Assembly (NCBI GenBank): GCA_964634205.1
Contig: CAZWKE010000003.1
Span: forward strand, 62,001-126,000
DNA length: 64,000 bases
DNA from: JAFGGG01 sp964634205
GTDB taxonomy: Bacteria; Spirochaetota; Spirochaetia; SZUA-6; RPPD01
Reading direction: 5' to 3'
Each line of letters starts with the position of its first letter. Within the stretch, counting starts at the first letter, position 1. Under the pieces are notes generated by a model. That model was not told the origin of the DNA. It did not search any database and saw nothing but the letters and a program-made list of their open reading frames with translations. This document shows, piece after piece, positions 35,200 through 43,674 of the stretch. The translations under genes and the position numbers were made by a program.

Positions 35200-36082
35200 T
35201 ATTCCGTATCCTTACTCTCTGTTTCTTTTTTATCTTCCGCCGTCTCCGGCTTTGCCGAATCTGCGGCCGCGTCCCGAAACTGTGTTTTCAGCGTTTCTTC
35301 TTCTGTTGCNNNNNNNNNNNNNNNNNNNNNNNNNNNNNNNNNNNNNNNNNNNNNNNNNNNNNNNNNNNNNNNNNNNNNNNNNNNNNNNNNNNNNNNNNNN
35401 NNNNNNNNNCGGCTTTCGGTTTCGCGTCCGCCGCCGCCGTTTTTGCCGCAGGTTTGACGGGTTTTTCCGCCGCTGTTTTTACCTGTTTTTCGGTCTTGGA
35501 TTCAGGCGCTTTTACCGGTGCGGGCTTACCCTTGCCTTCAGCGACAGGCTTTTCTTCCGTCTTTTTGGGAGCGGTTGCTTTTTTCGCCTTAACCGCTTTT
35601 TTCTTCGCGGATTTTTGTTTGTCCTTTTTTTCTCCGGCAACAAACTCTTTCACTTCTCCGCCCGCGGCGATAATTTTTTCTTTTGCCTGCTGCGAAACCT
35701 TGTCCAAGTCCACTACCAGCTTCTTTTTTATATCTCCCTGCGCCAACAGTTTCACGGGTACATTGCGTTTTTTGATCAATCCTTTTTGCAGAAGGCTTTC
35801 CCGTGACACCGTCTCCCCGGAATTATATTTTGCCAGATCATCTATGTTAACTATGAGATATACCTTTTTGAACACCGCGTTTGAAAAGCCGCGCCGTGCC
35901 ACCCGTCGGTAAAGCGGCATCTGTCCGCCTTCGAATCCGGGACGAACACCGCCGCCGGAACGCGCATTCTGGCCTTTTGAGCCCTTACCGGCCGTACACC
36001 CCGTGCCGCTGCTCGATCCGCGGCCAAGGCGCTTTTTCTTTTTTCTGGCCCCCCTGTACAGCGTTAACGTATTGTCACTCAT
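35199..36082 (-). CDS. rplO: 50S ribosomal protein L15 with long Ala/Lys/Glu-rich C-terminal extension
   Basis: L15 binds 23S rRNA late in assembly. The first 150 residues are a normal L15 (RLGRGSSSGTGCTAGKGSKGQNARSGGG and GFEGGQMPLYRR). They are followed by a low-complexity tail rich in Lys, Ala, Pro and Glu, cut by a 100-N gap. Past the gap one frame reads ATEEETLKTQFRDAAADSAK and ends at TAA 35199-35201, overlapping the secY ATG. That is clearly the true C-terminus. The frame that is open across the 100 N would stop at 35288, so the true gap length shifts the frame. The start overlaps rpmD (ATGA). Confidence 0.88.
35310..35409. other. Assembly gap (100 N) in the rplO C-terminal extension
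   Basis: Exactly 100 N in a repetitive Lys/Ala-coding stretch. The flanking frames do not agree across it, so the real length differs from 100 modulo 3. Confidence 0.97.
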
Positions 36083-36270
36083 GATTTAATCTCCTCTACA
36101 CTCACCAGGTGTTCAACCGTACGAATCATCCCCAGTATCTCAGGCCGCGCCTCTTTTGTAACCGAAGAGTTAATTTTTCGCAGGCCCAATGCTTTTACCG
36201 TTTTTCTCTGATTGGGCTTTCTGCTTATTGTGCTTTTTTTCAGCGTTATTTTCAACATCTTCTTTGCCAT
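36079..36270 (-). CDS. rpmD: 50S ribosomal protein L30
   Basis: This 63-residue protein starts MAKKMLKITLKKSTISRK and carries the family core QRKTVKALGLRKINSSV. I placed the start at ATG 36270, two bases after the rpsE stop; the ORF extends four residues further into rpsE. The stop overlaps the rplO start. Confidence 0.93.
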   Translation of the reverse strand: MAKKMLKITLKKSTISRKPNQRKTVKALGLRKINSSVTKEARPEILGMIRTVEHLVSVEEIKS

Positions 36271-36272
36271 AA

Positions 36273-36770
36273 TCAACCCCAAAACTCTTTCAGGGTCTTT
36301 CCCCTGTTCGCCGCTACCTTTTTGGCGTCCAAGAGTTTATCAAAACCGGCGAATACCGCTTTCACGATATTGATGGCATTTGCCGAACCCAGGGACTTGC
36401 TTAAAATATCCCTGACCCCTACGGCCTCCATAACCGCTCTTACCGGACCTCCGGCAATAATTCCGGTTCCGGGGGCTGCGGGTTTCAGCAGTACCGTAGC
36501 ACCTTTGAACTTACCGACAACCAGATGCGGTAATGTGGTTTTCTTCAAAGGAACGGTGCGCATATTCTTCTTTGCTTTTTCCATACTCTTTCTTATAGCC
36601 TCGGAAACGTCGTTTGCCTTTCCGAATCCATAACCGATACTACCCTTGCTGTCTCCAACCACAGAAATAGCGGAAAACGAAAAACGTCTTCCACCCTTCA
36701 CTACCTTTGCAACCCTGTTTAATTTTACAAGCTTTTCAACCAGCGCAACGCTCGTGATATCTACATCCAT
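36273..36770 (-). CDS. rpsE: 30S ribosomal protein S5
   Basis: S5 helps keep decoding accurate. The 165 residues have the double-stranded RNA-binding-like N-domain (LVEKLVKLNRVAKVVKGGRRFSF) and the C-domain with VLLKPAAPGTGIIAGGPVRAV. The usual N-terminal arm is short here: the protein begins MDVDITSVALVEK. Confidence 0.97.
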   Translation of the reverse strand: MDVDITSVALVEKLVKLNRVAKVVKGGRRFSFSAISVVGDSKGSIGYGFGKANDVSEAIRKSMEKAKKNMRTVPLKKTTLPHLVVGKFKGATVLLKPAAPGTGIIAGGPVRAVMEAVGVRDILSKSLGSANAINIVKAVFAGFDKLLDAKKVAANRGKTLKEFWG

Positions 36771-36779
36771 TGCTTCCCC

Positions 36780-37139
36780 CTAAACCTTAATCCCTGACTT
36801 CCGTACGCCGTCTGCAACGGCCTTTACCAGTCCGTGATACAGGAATCCGTTACGGTCAAAAGTAACGGCCCCAATATTCTTCTTTTTCAGTTTCTGGCCC
36901 ATAGCCTCACCCAGTTTCCCGATTTCCTTACTGTTATTCTTGATGTTTCGGTACTCCTTTTCCAGGTTCGAGGCGGCGGCTAGTGTTTTGCCCTGCACAT
37001 CGTCTATCACCTGCAGATAGGTATACTTGTTGCTTTTAAAAATGCTCAGCCTGGGCTTTTCAGGAGAGTTTTTAATCTTCTTCCTGATGCTGAACTTCCT
37101 GCGAAGCCTTTTTCTCAGTTTATCATTCATCTTTTTCAT
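36780..37139 (-). CDS. rplR: 50S ribosomal protein L18
   Basis: L18 brings 5S rRNA into the central protuberance with L5. The 119 residues include RLSIFKSNKYTYLQVIDD, the family core, and end VADGVRKSGIKV. Either of two near-adjacent ATG codons (37139 or 37130) could start it; I kept the first. Confidence 0.96.
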   Translation of the reverse strand: MKKMNDKLRKRLRRKFSIRKKIKNSPEKPRLSIFKSNKYTYLQVIDDVQGKTLAAASNLEKEYRNIKNNSKEIGKLGEAMGQKLKKKNIGAVTFDRNGFLYHGLVKAVADGVRKSGIKV

Positions 37140-37148
37140 ACTATTACC

Positions 37149-37688
37149 CTACTTTACTCCCGTCTTACCGACTTTCTTGCGGATAACCTCTTTTTCATAT
37201 TTCACGCCCTTCCCTTTATATGGCTCCGGCGGACGGAAACCCCTGATCTCCGCGCAGATCTGTCCCAACTGCTGCTTATTATTACAGGTAACGCTTATCC
37301 GGTTGTTTGCTTCCACTTCGATTGCGGCGCCTTCCGGAATGGGATATTCAATCGGGTTGGAAAAACCCAAATTCAATATCAAAATATCCCCTTTCTTCTC
37401 GGCCCGGTAACCGATACCGGTAATAATGAGTACCTTATTAAAGCCCTTGGATACTCCCGTAACAATGTTATTCAACAGGTTGCGGTAAAGTCCATGCATG
37501 GCGCGGGAACGTTTTGTGTCGTCCTTACGGGTTACAATCGCCTCTCCCTCCGCAATTTTTATGTCCACCTCAGGGCTGAAATCCATCGTAAGTTTGCCCC
37601 TGGGTCCTTCGGCAAGGACCGTATTGTTATCCACGTTTAATTTTACGCCATCCGCGATTTTGACCGGAATCTTTCCGATTCTCGACAT
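37149..37688 (-). CDS. rplF: 50S ribosomal protein L6
   Basis: L6 lies near the factor-binding site. The 179 residues begin MSRIGKIPVKIADGVK and contain the C-terminal signature PEPYKGKGVKYEKEVIRKK. Length and start are standard for the family. Confidence 0.97.
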   Translation of the reverse strand: MSRIGKIPVKIADGVKLNVDNNTVLAEGPRGKLTMDFSPEVDIKIAEGEAIVTRKDDTKRSRAMHGLYRNLLNNIVTGVSKGFNKVLIITGIGYRAEKKGDILILNLGFSNPIEYPIPEGAAIEVEANNRISVTCNNKQQLGQICAEIRGFRPPEPYKGKGVKYEKEVIRKKVGKTGVK

Positions 37689-37706
37689 ATTCGTACCGTC
37701 CTTTTC

Positions 37707-38105
37707 TTACCAAATATTACACAGTAATTCGCCGCCCAGTTTTTTATCAACCGCTTTTTTACCGGTTGTTACGCCTTCCGATGTCGACACAATCAGCACA
37801 CCGTAGCCGTTAAAAACACGGGGCATATCCCTGTAGCCCGAATAAAATCTTCTGCCGGGGGTGGAGACCCTCTGCAGCCCGTGAATTATGGGCGTGTTTT
37901 TATCATCGTATTTTAAAAAAATCCGTATATAATTTCTATTCTCTTCCGTATGCTTTTTAAAATTCTTTATGAAACCCTCGTTCTTAAGAATTTTAATGAT
38001 TTCCAATTTTAATTTGGAGGTTGGGATATCAACCTTCTCAAATTTGGCCATGTTTGCATTTCTAATCTTTGTCAACATATCTGCAATTGGATCTGAAACA
38101 CTCAT
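37707..38105 (-). CDS. rpsH: 30S ribosomal protein S8
   Basis: S8 is a primary 16S rRNA binder and in many bacteria the translational repressor of the spc operon. The 132 residues start MSVSDPIADMLTKIRNANMA and end with the conserved GVLIVSTSEGVTTGKKA region. It lies between rpsZ and rplF in the usual order. Confidence 0.97.
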   Translation of the reverse strand: MSVSDPIADMLTKIRNANMAKFEKVDIPTSKLKLEIIKILKNEGFIKNFKKHTEENRNYIRIFLKYDDKNTPIIHGLQRVSTPGRRFYSGYRDMPRVFNGYGVLIVSTSEGVTTGKKAVDKKLGGELLCNIW

Positions 38106-38123
38106 ATTCTCGCTACTCCCCTT

Positions 38124-38309
38124 TTACCAGCTTGATTTTGTAACGCCGGGAATTTTCCCTTCGCTTGCAAGCTTTCTAAAACAAATTCTACACATCTGAA
38201 ATTTTCTCATATATCCACGAGGCCTTCCGCACAGTTTACACCGATTTACTTTTCGCGTGGAATATTTCGGTGTACGCTGCGCCTTTTTTATCAATGCTTT
38301 TCTTGCCAT
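38124..38309 (-). CDS. rpsZ: 30S ribosomal protein S14, zinc-binding short form
   Basis: This 61-residue S14 has two CxxC pairs (CKLC and CRIC) that bind zinc, which marks the short type Z form. The start is ATG 38309 (MARKALIKKAQRTPKY) with GAGGAAG upstream; the ORF runs 11 residues further into rplE, which I reject. Confidence 0.95.
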   Translation of the reverse strand: MARKALIKKAQRTPKYSTRKVNRCKLCGRPRGYMRKFQMCRICFRKLASEGKIPGVTKSSW

Positions 38310-38319
38310 ATGTCTTCCT

Positions 38320-38880
38320 CTACTTCCTGAACGGCATCCCAAATTTGCTCAATAAACTTTTTGCTTCCGCGTCGGTGCGGGCCGAAGTTACCATGGCAAT
38401 ATTAAGGCCGCTGATTCTTTCTATTGTATCATAATCAATTTCAGGAAAAATAATCTGTTCTTTAATCCCTAACGCGTAATTCCCATGACCGTCAAAGGCG
38501 TTCGGATTTGTTCCCCTAAAATCCTTTACACGCGGCAGTGCCACATTGACCAGCTTTTCCAGAAAATCATACATATAATTTCCCCGCAGTGTTACCATGG
38601 CACCTATTTCCATGCCTTCACGCACTTTAAAGCCCGCTATGGATTTTTTCGCTTTGGTCTTTACCGCTTTCAATCCGCTGATTTTGGTCAGCTCTTGGAT
38701 GACCGAATCCAACAGCTTTTTGTTCTGAATCGCCTCACCGCAACCCACGCTGAGCACGATCTTTTCCAAGCGGGGCACCTGCATCACGGATTTATAGTTA
38801 AATTCGTCCTTAAGCTCATTAACTATTTTTTTCTTATAATATTCCTTTAATCTCGGAATATAGGTCTTCGTTGCTGCCAT
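38320..38880 (-). CDS. rplE: 50S ribosomal protein L5
   Basis: L5 binds 5S rRNA and contacts S13 and P-site tRNA. The 186 residues include YNYKSVMQVPRLEKIVLSVG and LPRVKDFRGTNPNAFDGHGN. Its start codon shares a base with the rplX stop (TAATG), which suggests reinitiation. Confidence 0.97.
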   Translation of the reverse strand: MAATKTYIPRLKEYYKKKIVNELKDEFNYKSVMQVPRLEKIVLSVGCGEAIQNKKLLDSVIQELTKISGLKAVKTKAKKSIAGFKVREGMEIGAMVTLRGNYMYDFLEKLVNVALPRVKDFRGTNPNAFDGHGNYALGIKEQIIFPEIDYDTIERISGLNIAMVTSARTDAEAKSLLSKFGMPFRK

Positions 38881-39209
38881 TACAGTTCATCTCCACATTT
38901 TCTGCAAACCCTTGTTTTTTTATCATTTTTAAAGTCAAAACCCACACGTGTTATACCGCATTTTTTACACATAATCATCACATTGGATATGCTGATGGAC
39001 GCTTCTATCTCTTTTATTCCGCCCTTGTCGTTCTGCTTCTTGGGTTTTATGGCCTTTTTTACCAGATTAAGCCCTTCCACCAATACACGACCTTTTGTTC
39101 TGTCAATCTTTAAGATCCTTCCGGTCTTTCCGACTTCTTTTCCGGCAATCACCTTTACGGTGTCTTCCTTTTTCAACTTGCATTTCATAACAGCCTGTTT
39201 TTGCTTCAT
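38880..39209 (-). CDS. rplX: 50S ribosomal protein L24
   Basis: L24 starts large-subunit assembly. The 109 residues contain the KOW motif (DTVKVIAGKEVGKTGRIL) and a C-terminal zinc-ribbon-like CKKC and CRKC pair. GGAGGAAG lies just before the ATG at 39209; a second ATG seven codons later is possible. Confidence 0.96.
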   Translation of the reverse strand: MKQKQAVMKCKLKKEDTVKVIAGKEVGKTGRILKIDRTKGRVLVEGLNLVKKAIKPKKQNDKGGIKEIEASISISNVMIMCKKCGITRVGFDFKNDKKTRVCRKCGDEL

Positions 39210-39218
39210 TTCTTCCTC

Positions 39219-39587
39219 CTACAGAACCTCGGGCGCCAAAGAAACGATCTTCATATAGTTCTTTTCACGCAGCTCTCTTGCCACCGGCCCGAAAATACGC
39301 TTTCCCTTCGGATTTTTATTGGTATCGATAATTACACAGGCATTATCATCAAAGCGTATATAGGTACCATCAGGTCTCTTATATTCCTTTTTTGTCCGTA
39401 CGACCACTGCACGTTCCACCGCGCCTTTCTTTATCGGGGCGTTGGCAAGGGCGTCTTTTACTGCAACAACTATAATATCTCCCACCGTGGCATACTTTCT
39501 TCTTGTACCCCCGAGTACTTTAATACACAAGGCACGCTTGGCTCCGCTGTTATCCGCCACATTTAAAAACGAATTCATCTGAATCAT
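39219..39587 (-). CDS. rplN: 50S ribosomal protein L14
   Basis: L14 sits at the subunit interface and is the docking site of silencing factor RsfS. The 122 residues show VADNSGAKRALCIKVLGG near the N-terminus and end EKNYMKIVSLAPEVL, full length for the family. Confidence 0.98.
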   Translation of the reverse strand: MIQMNSFLNVADNSGAKRALCIKVLGGTRRKYATVGDIIVVAVKDALANAPIKKGAVERAVVVRTKKEYKRPDGTYIRFDDNACVIIDTNKNPKGKRIFGPVARELREKNYMKIVSLAPEVL

Positions 39588-39610
39588 ACTCTCTACCTCT
39601 AAATCTTATG

Positions 39611-39883
39611 CTATTTTGCCTTTTCTACAATTTCATGCAACAGCCAACACTTTTCCTTGCTTATTGGCCTGGATTCAATAACCCTGACAACATCTCCTAC
39701 ATTACACTCGTTCTTTTCATCATGTGCCTTGATTTTCTTTGAAACCACTACATATTTTTTGTACAACGGATGCAGTTTACGCCTGGTTAACTTCACCACG
39801 ATCGTTTTGTCCATTTTAGTGCTTTCAACCTTACCCGTAAATATTTTCTTCCTCACTTTGGCCTGCACAGGTTTACCTTCCAT
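39611..39883 (-). CDS. rpsQ: 30S ribosomal protein S17
   Basis: This 90-residue 16S rRNA binder has the OB-fold signature GKVESTKMDKTIVVKLTRRK and HDEKNECNVGDVVRVIESRP. It follows rpmC by 12 bases in the normal S10-operon order. Confidence 0.97.
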   Translation of the reverse strand: MEGKPVQAKVRKKIFTGKVESTKMDKTIVVKLTRRKLHPLYKKYVVVSKKIKAHDEKNECNVGDVVRVIESRPISKEKCWLLHEIVEKAK

Positions 39884-39895
39884 TCCTTGCTCCTC

Positions 39896-40093
39896 TTATT
39901 TCCTGATCCCCAGATCAAATTCATGAATCATGGTGTTCAATGCCGCGATTTTTCTCCTCATGACCCTCTTTTCAACCAAATTCTCAATATGCCCGATAAC
40001 CATATTGAAACGCAAATCACGGTATTTTTTTTTCAACTCGTCTCGTTTTGAAAGAAGCTCCTCAAGTGAAAGCTCGTTAAATGAATCACGCAT
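39896..40093 (-). CDS. rpmC: 50S ribosomal protein L29
   Basis: This 65-residue two-helix protein lies beside the peptide exit and helps recruit trigger factor and SRP. It contains LSLEELLSKRDELKKKYRDL and RRKIAALNTMI. It starts 5 bases after rplP. Confidence 0.95.
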   Translation of the reverse strand: MRDSFNELSLEELLSKRDELKKKYRDLRFNMVIGHIENLVEKRVMRRKIAALNTMIHEFDLGIRK

Positions 40094-40098
40094 ATCCC

Positions 40099-40515
40099 TT
40101 ACTCCATATCCCGTCTTTGGATAAATTTTGTCTTAATGGGCAGTTTACTTCCCGCCAGTTTAACGGCGCTCTCCGCAAGCTCTCGCGGTACGCCTGCTAT
40201 CTCAAAAAGGACCGTCCCCCGGTTTACGACTGCGACCCAGTATTCCGGGCTGCCTTTACCTTTACCCATCCGTGTTTCGGCGGGCTTCTTTGTGTACGGT
40301 TTATCGGGGAATATCCTGATCCACACCTTACCACCGCGCTTTATATGCCTGGTCATGGCTACCCTGGCCGCCTCTATCTGGCGGTTGGTAATCCATTTTG
40401 CTTCCATGGCCAGGAGACCGTACTCACCAAACGCGATCTTGTTTCCTCTGGTCGCCGTTCGCGCTTTATATGCTCTTTGTTGTTTCCTGTATTTTGTTCT
40501 CTTAGGACTCAGCAT
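40099..40515 (-). CDS. rplP: 50S ribosomal protein L16
   Basis: L16 helps position A-site tRNA at the peptidyl transferase centre. The 138 residues begin MLSPKRTKYRKQQRAYKART and include GSPEYWVAVVNRGTVLFEI. The start overlaps the rpsC 3' end by 14 bases. Confidence 0.97.
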   Translation of the reverse strand: MLSPKRTKYRKQQRAYKARTATRGNKIAFGEYGLLAMEAKWITNRQIEAARVAMTRHIKRGGKVWIRIFPDKPYTKKPAETRMGKGKGSPEYWVAVVNRGTVLFEIAGVPRELAESAVKLAGSKLPIKTKFIQRRDME

Positions 40516-41218
40516 CTTCTTCCCTGCTCCTCGTTTTGGACTTTTGTTTTTTAATCAGACTTCCGGCGTCCTCTTTATAGTCACGGGTGAATACTTCGCC
40601 GTTGAATACCCACACTTTAACTCCGATCGTACCGAACGTGGTAATGGCTTCCCTAAAGCCGTAATCGATATCCGCCCTGTAGGTATGCAGGGGTATTCTT
40701 CCCTCTTTGTATTCTTCTCTTCTGGCCATTTCCGAACCGCCCAAACGGCCGGCTACTTTTATCTTTATTCCCTGTACACCAGCCCTAATGGCGTTGGAAA
40801 TCGCTATTTTCATGACGCGGCGATGTGATGAACGTGACTTTAACTGCCGCGCGATGTTTTCCGCAATGAGCGAAGCGTTTGACTCAGGATTCTTTATCTC
40901 TTTTATCTTAATCTGGACCTTTTTGCCCACAACCTTCTGGATCTTCTCACCCAGCTTCTCTATATTGGCACCCTTGGCCCCGATAATCGCTCCGGGTCTT
41001 CCTGAATGGATAATAATGGTAACCCTTTGCGGATGCCTGATTATTTCGACATCAGCCACCTCCGCGCTTTTTGTCTCCGGCAGGGTAGTTATTACCTTGC
41101 GGATCTTAAGATCCTCATGCAGTGTGGCGGCGTATTCCCGCGGGTCTACGTACCATTTTGATTTCCACGTCTTGTTTATTTTTAACCGCATTCCGTACGG
41201 ATGTACCTTTTGTCCCAT
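40502..41218 (-). CDS. rpsC: 30S ribosomal protein S3
   Basis: S3 guards the mRNA entry tunnel and has helicase-related activity. The 238 residues have an N-terminal KH domain with GRPGAIIGAKGANIEKL and a C-terminal domain with RAGVQGIKIKVAGRLGGSEMAR. The tail KKQKSKTRSREEDAES is charged. It overlaps rplP by 14 bases. Confidence 0.98.
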   Translation of the reverse strand: MGQKVHPYGMRLKINKTWKSKWYVDPREYAATLHEDLKIRKVITTLPETKSAEVADVEIIRHPQRVTIIIHSGRPGAIIGAKGANIEKLGEKIQKVVGKKVQIKIKEIKNPESNASLIAENIARQLKSRSSHRRVMKIAISNAIRAGVQGIKIKVAGRLGGSEMARREEYKEGRIPLHTYRADIDYGFREAITTFGTIGVKVWVFNGEVFTRDYKEDAGSLIKKQKSKTRSREEDAES

Positions 41219-41230
41219 AATAATCCTTTC

Positions 41231-41581
41231 CTATCCTATTTCATCCATTACCACAAAAATGTGACTGAATCTTTTCAATAAGATGTCGGCCCTGCGCCTT
41301 GCCCGCGGCCAGACACGTTTCATTCGCGGGCCTTCATTCACCTGAAGCTCCCGAACATAAAGCATGTCTTCATCCAGCTTTTTATTTTGATAGATCGCGT
41401 TTGCCGCGGCGGACCTGATTAATTTTCGTAAAAGGCGCGCCCCTTTATGCGGCATCGATTCCAATATGGCGACCGCCTCATTATACGGTTTCTTCCGTAC
41501 CAGGTCGGCGATCCGTCTGACCTTATGCGGTGAAATAAGTTGATATTTAAGCTGTGCTTTATAACCCTTCTTTACTTCCAT
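41231..41581 (-). CDS. rplV: 50S ribosomal protein L22
   Basis: L22 forms part of the exit tunnel; its loop is a macrolide resistance site. The 116 residues contain SPHKVRRIADLVRKKPYNEA and the loop-bearing GPRMKRVWPRARRRADILLK. The loop lacks any obvious insertion or deletion. Confidence 0.97.
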   Translation of the reverse strand: MEVKKGYKAQLKYQLISPHKVRRIADLVRKKPYNEAVAILESMPHKGARLLRKLIRSAAANAIYQNKKLDEDMLYVRELQVNEGPRMKRVWPRARRRADILLKRFSHIFVVMDEIG

Positions 41582-41594
41582 CTGACATTACCAC

Positions 41595-41876
41595 CTATCT
41601 TTTTACTGCCTTTCTATCCGATCCGGCATGGCTTCTGAATAATCTTGTAGGAGCAAACTCACCCAGCTTCTGTCCCACTAAATTCTCCGTTATATACACG
41701 GGGATCCATGTCTTACCGTTGTAAACTGAAATGGTAATTCCCACCATTTCAGGGATGATGGTAGAACAACGGGAGTAGGTTTTAATCATTCTCTTTTCAC
41801 CCGTCTTCTGCTGTTCCAGTACCTTTTTGTACAGGCTTTTCTCTATAAACGGTCCCTTTTTAATCGAACGCGACAC
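41595..41876 (-). CDS. rpsS: 30S ribosomal protein S19
   Basis: S19 binds the head of 16S rRNA with S13. The 93 residues read MSRSIKKGPFIEKSLYKKV at the start and end with KLGEFAPTRLFRSHAGSDRK, a standard full-length form. Confidence 0.98.
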   Translation of the reverse strand: MSRSIKKGPFIEKSLYKKVLEQQKTGEKRMIKTYSRCSTIIPEMVGITISVYNGKTWIPVYITENLVGQKLGEFAPTRLFRSHAGSDRKAVKR

Positions 41877-41885
41877 AGTCTTCTC

Positions 41886-42710
41886 CTATTTTCTTCTCTT
41901 GACGATAAATTTATTGGATACTTTTCGTTTTTTTCTGGTTTTATACCCTTTGGTCGGTATACCGGTAGGCGAAACAGGATGCCGTCCGCCGGACGACTTT
42001 CCTTCACCACCACCGTGCGGGTGATCAATCGGGTTCATGGCAACACCACGAACCTTTGGTCTTTTTCCCAACCAGCGGGATCTTCCCGCCTTTCCCAAAC
42101 TGACATTCATCTTATCTTCATTTCCGATTTCACCGAGCGTGGCATAGCATTTCACGAAAATCATTCGCATTTCACCGGAAGGCAGTTTTAATGTTGCGTA
42201 ATCACCTTCCTTTGCCACCAAAGAAGCACCGGTACCCGCCGCCCTTACAAGCTGGCCGCCCCTGCCCCGTCGCAATTCCAGATTATGCACCGTCATACCC
42301 AAGGGTATTTTTTCCAACGGAAGGGAGTTCCCCACCTCCAACGGCGCATCCGGTCCGCTCATTATCTGACGATCTACGGTAATTCCCTTCGGCGCCAGAA
42401 TATAGCGCTTTTCACCGTCAGCATAATGGATAAGTGCGATATTCGCGCTTCGGTTCGGATCATACTCAATACTTGCCACCTTCCCCGGGATACCGAACTT
42501 ATCTCTCTTAAAATCGATGACCCTGTACTTACGTTTATGTCTTCCGCCTTTGCGCCGTACGCTGATTCTTCCTCCGGCGCCCCTGCCCGCTTTGAACGGA
42601 AGCCCCTTGGAAAGTGATTTTTCCGGTTTTTCCCTGGTAACATCTTCAAAGGTCAATCCGGTCTTATATCGCTGCCCGGCTGTTGTCGGTTTATATTTCT
42701 TAATTCCCAC
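41886..42710 (-). CDS. rplB: 50S ribosomal protein L2
   Basis: L2 is needed for subunit joining and peptidyl transfer. The 274 residues contain GRNNTGRITVRHRGGGHKR-type sequence here seen as GRISVRRKGGRHKRKYRVID, and the C-terminal MNPIDHPHGGGEGKSSGGRH with the functionally important histidine. Confidence 0.98.
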   Translation of the reverse strand: MGIKKYKPTTAGQRYKTGLTFEDVTREKPEKSLSKGLPFKAGRGAGGRISVRRKGGRHKRKYRVIDFKRDKFGIPGKVASIEYDPNRSANIALIHYADGEKRYILAPKGITVDRQIMSGPDAPLEVGNSLPLEKIPLGMTVHNLELRRGRGGQLVRAAGTGASLVAKEGDYATLKLPSGEMRMIFVKCYATLGEIGNEDKMNVSLGKAGRSRWLGKRPKVRGVAMNPIDHPHGGGEGKSSGGRHPVSPTGIPTKGYKTRKKRKVSNKFIVKRRK

Positions 42711-42753
42711 TTCACATTCCTCTTTCTCTTTGTTTATTGAAAATAATTACGAC

Positions 42754-43041
42754 TTATGCACCTTCAAAAATCTCAATAGTCTCGTTGGGAGACAGGGTAA
42801 CGATTGCCTTTTTCCACGCGGCGGTTTTTCCGATCCGATAAGGCGGACGTCGCTTTGGTTTTGGTTTTACATTCAATATCCTGCATTTAAGGCAGTGCAC
42901 TCCGAACAACTCTCTCAATGCCCTTTTTACCTGGAACTTATTGGCCAGGGGAGAGACCTTAAACACATACTTTTTCTCATCTTTAAATTTATTTGACTTT
43001 TCCGTTACAACCGGCGCCAGAATAATCTTGTCACTTTCCAT
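42754..43041 (-). CDS. rplW: 50S ribosomal protein L23
   Basis: L23 is the main docking site for trigger factor and SRP at the exit tunnel. The 95 residues begin MESDKIILAPVVTEKSNK. I chose the ATG at 43041 because GGAGAG stands seven bases upstream; the ORF also has in-frame ATGs up to 43065 inside rplD. It overlaps the rplD stop by 11 bases. Confidence 0.94.
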   Translation of the reverse strand: MESDKIILAPVVTEKSNKFKDEKKYVFKVSPLANKFQVKRALRELFGVHCLKCRILNVKPKPKRRPPYRIGKTAAWKKAIVTLSPNETIEIFEGA

Positions 43042-43669
43042 TTTTCTTCTCTCCATAAAAATCATTCAGTCCGGCAACCGCTTTTTCCAGGATTAGTATA
43101 TTCTTGCTGTAAAACAGATCATGTGCCCGCAGCCGATTGTATGAAAGATATTTCAGCCAGGGTATATTTGACCCTGCCCGTTTAATGGTCTTGTCTTCAT
43201 CACTCAAAATAATGACCGCGCGGTCATTCGGGACAAGGTTGGCCAGTATTTGTACCAGATCCTTTGTTTTACCCGAATCCACCGAAAAATCCTCAACAAC
43301 CTTGATGCACTCTTCTTTGTTTTTCAGACTCAATATGGATTTATACGCCATACGCTTCATTTTTTTCGGCACATTATAACTATAATCCCGGGGCTGGGGT
43401 CCGAAGGCCACACCGCCCCCTACCCAGACCGGACTCTTTTTATCACCTGAGCGTGCGCGCCCGGTGCCTTTTTGTCTCCAGGGTTTTTGGGTACTTCCGG
43501 CTACCATACTTCGTGTTTTTGTACATGCCGTACCGACCCTGTCGTTCGCCAGCTCATTTTTAATAGCCTCATAGATCGTACCCCGGCTTACTTTGACGCC
43601 GAACACGTTATCATCCAGAGTAATCTCTTTTATTGCTTTTCCCTGTTTGTTATATACCTTTGCAATCAT
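43031..43669 (-). CDS. rplD: 50S ribosomal protein L4
   Basis: L4 has a long loop in the exit tunnel and represses the S10 operon in some bacteria. The 212 residues include STQKPWRQKGTGRARSGDKK, the conserved loop, and the RAHDLFYSKNILILEKAV segment. Confidence 0.97.
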   Translation of the reverse strand: MIAKVYNKQGKAIKEITLDDNVFGVKVSRGTIYEAIKNELANDRVGTACTKTRSMVAGSTQKPWRQKGTGRARSGDKKSPVWVGGGVAFGPQPRDYSYNVPKKMKRMAYKSILSLKNKEECIKVVEDFSVDSGKTKDLVQILANLVPNDRAVIILSDEDKTIKRAGSNIPWLKYLSYNRLRAHDLFYSKNILILEKAVAGLNDFYGEKKNGK

Positions 43670-43674
43670 CCGTC

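Noticed and set aside
35288..35309. Stop codon of L15 at 35288
   Set aside because: It depends on the arbitrary gap length; another frame gives a compositionally matching tail that ends at the secY start.
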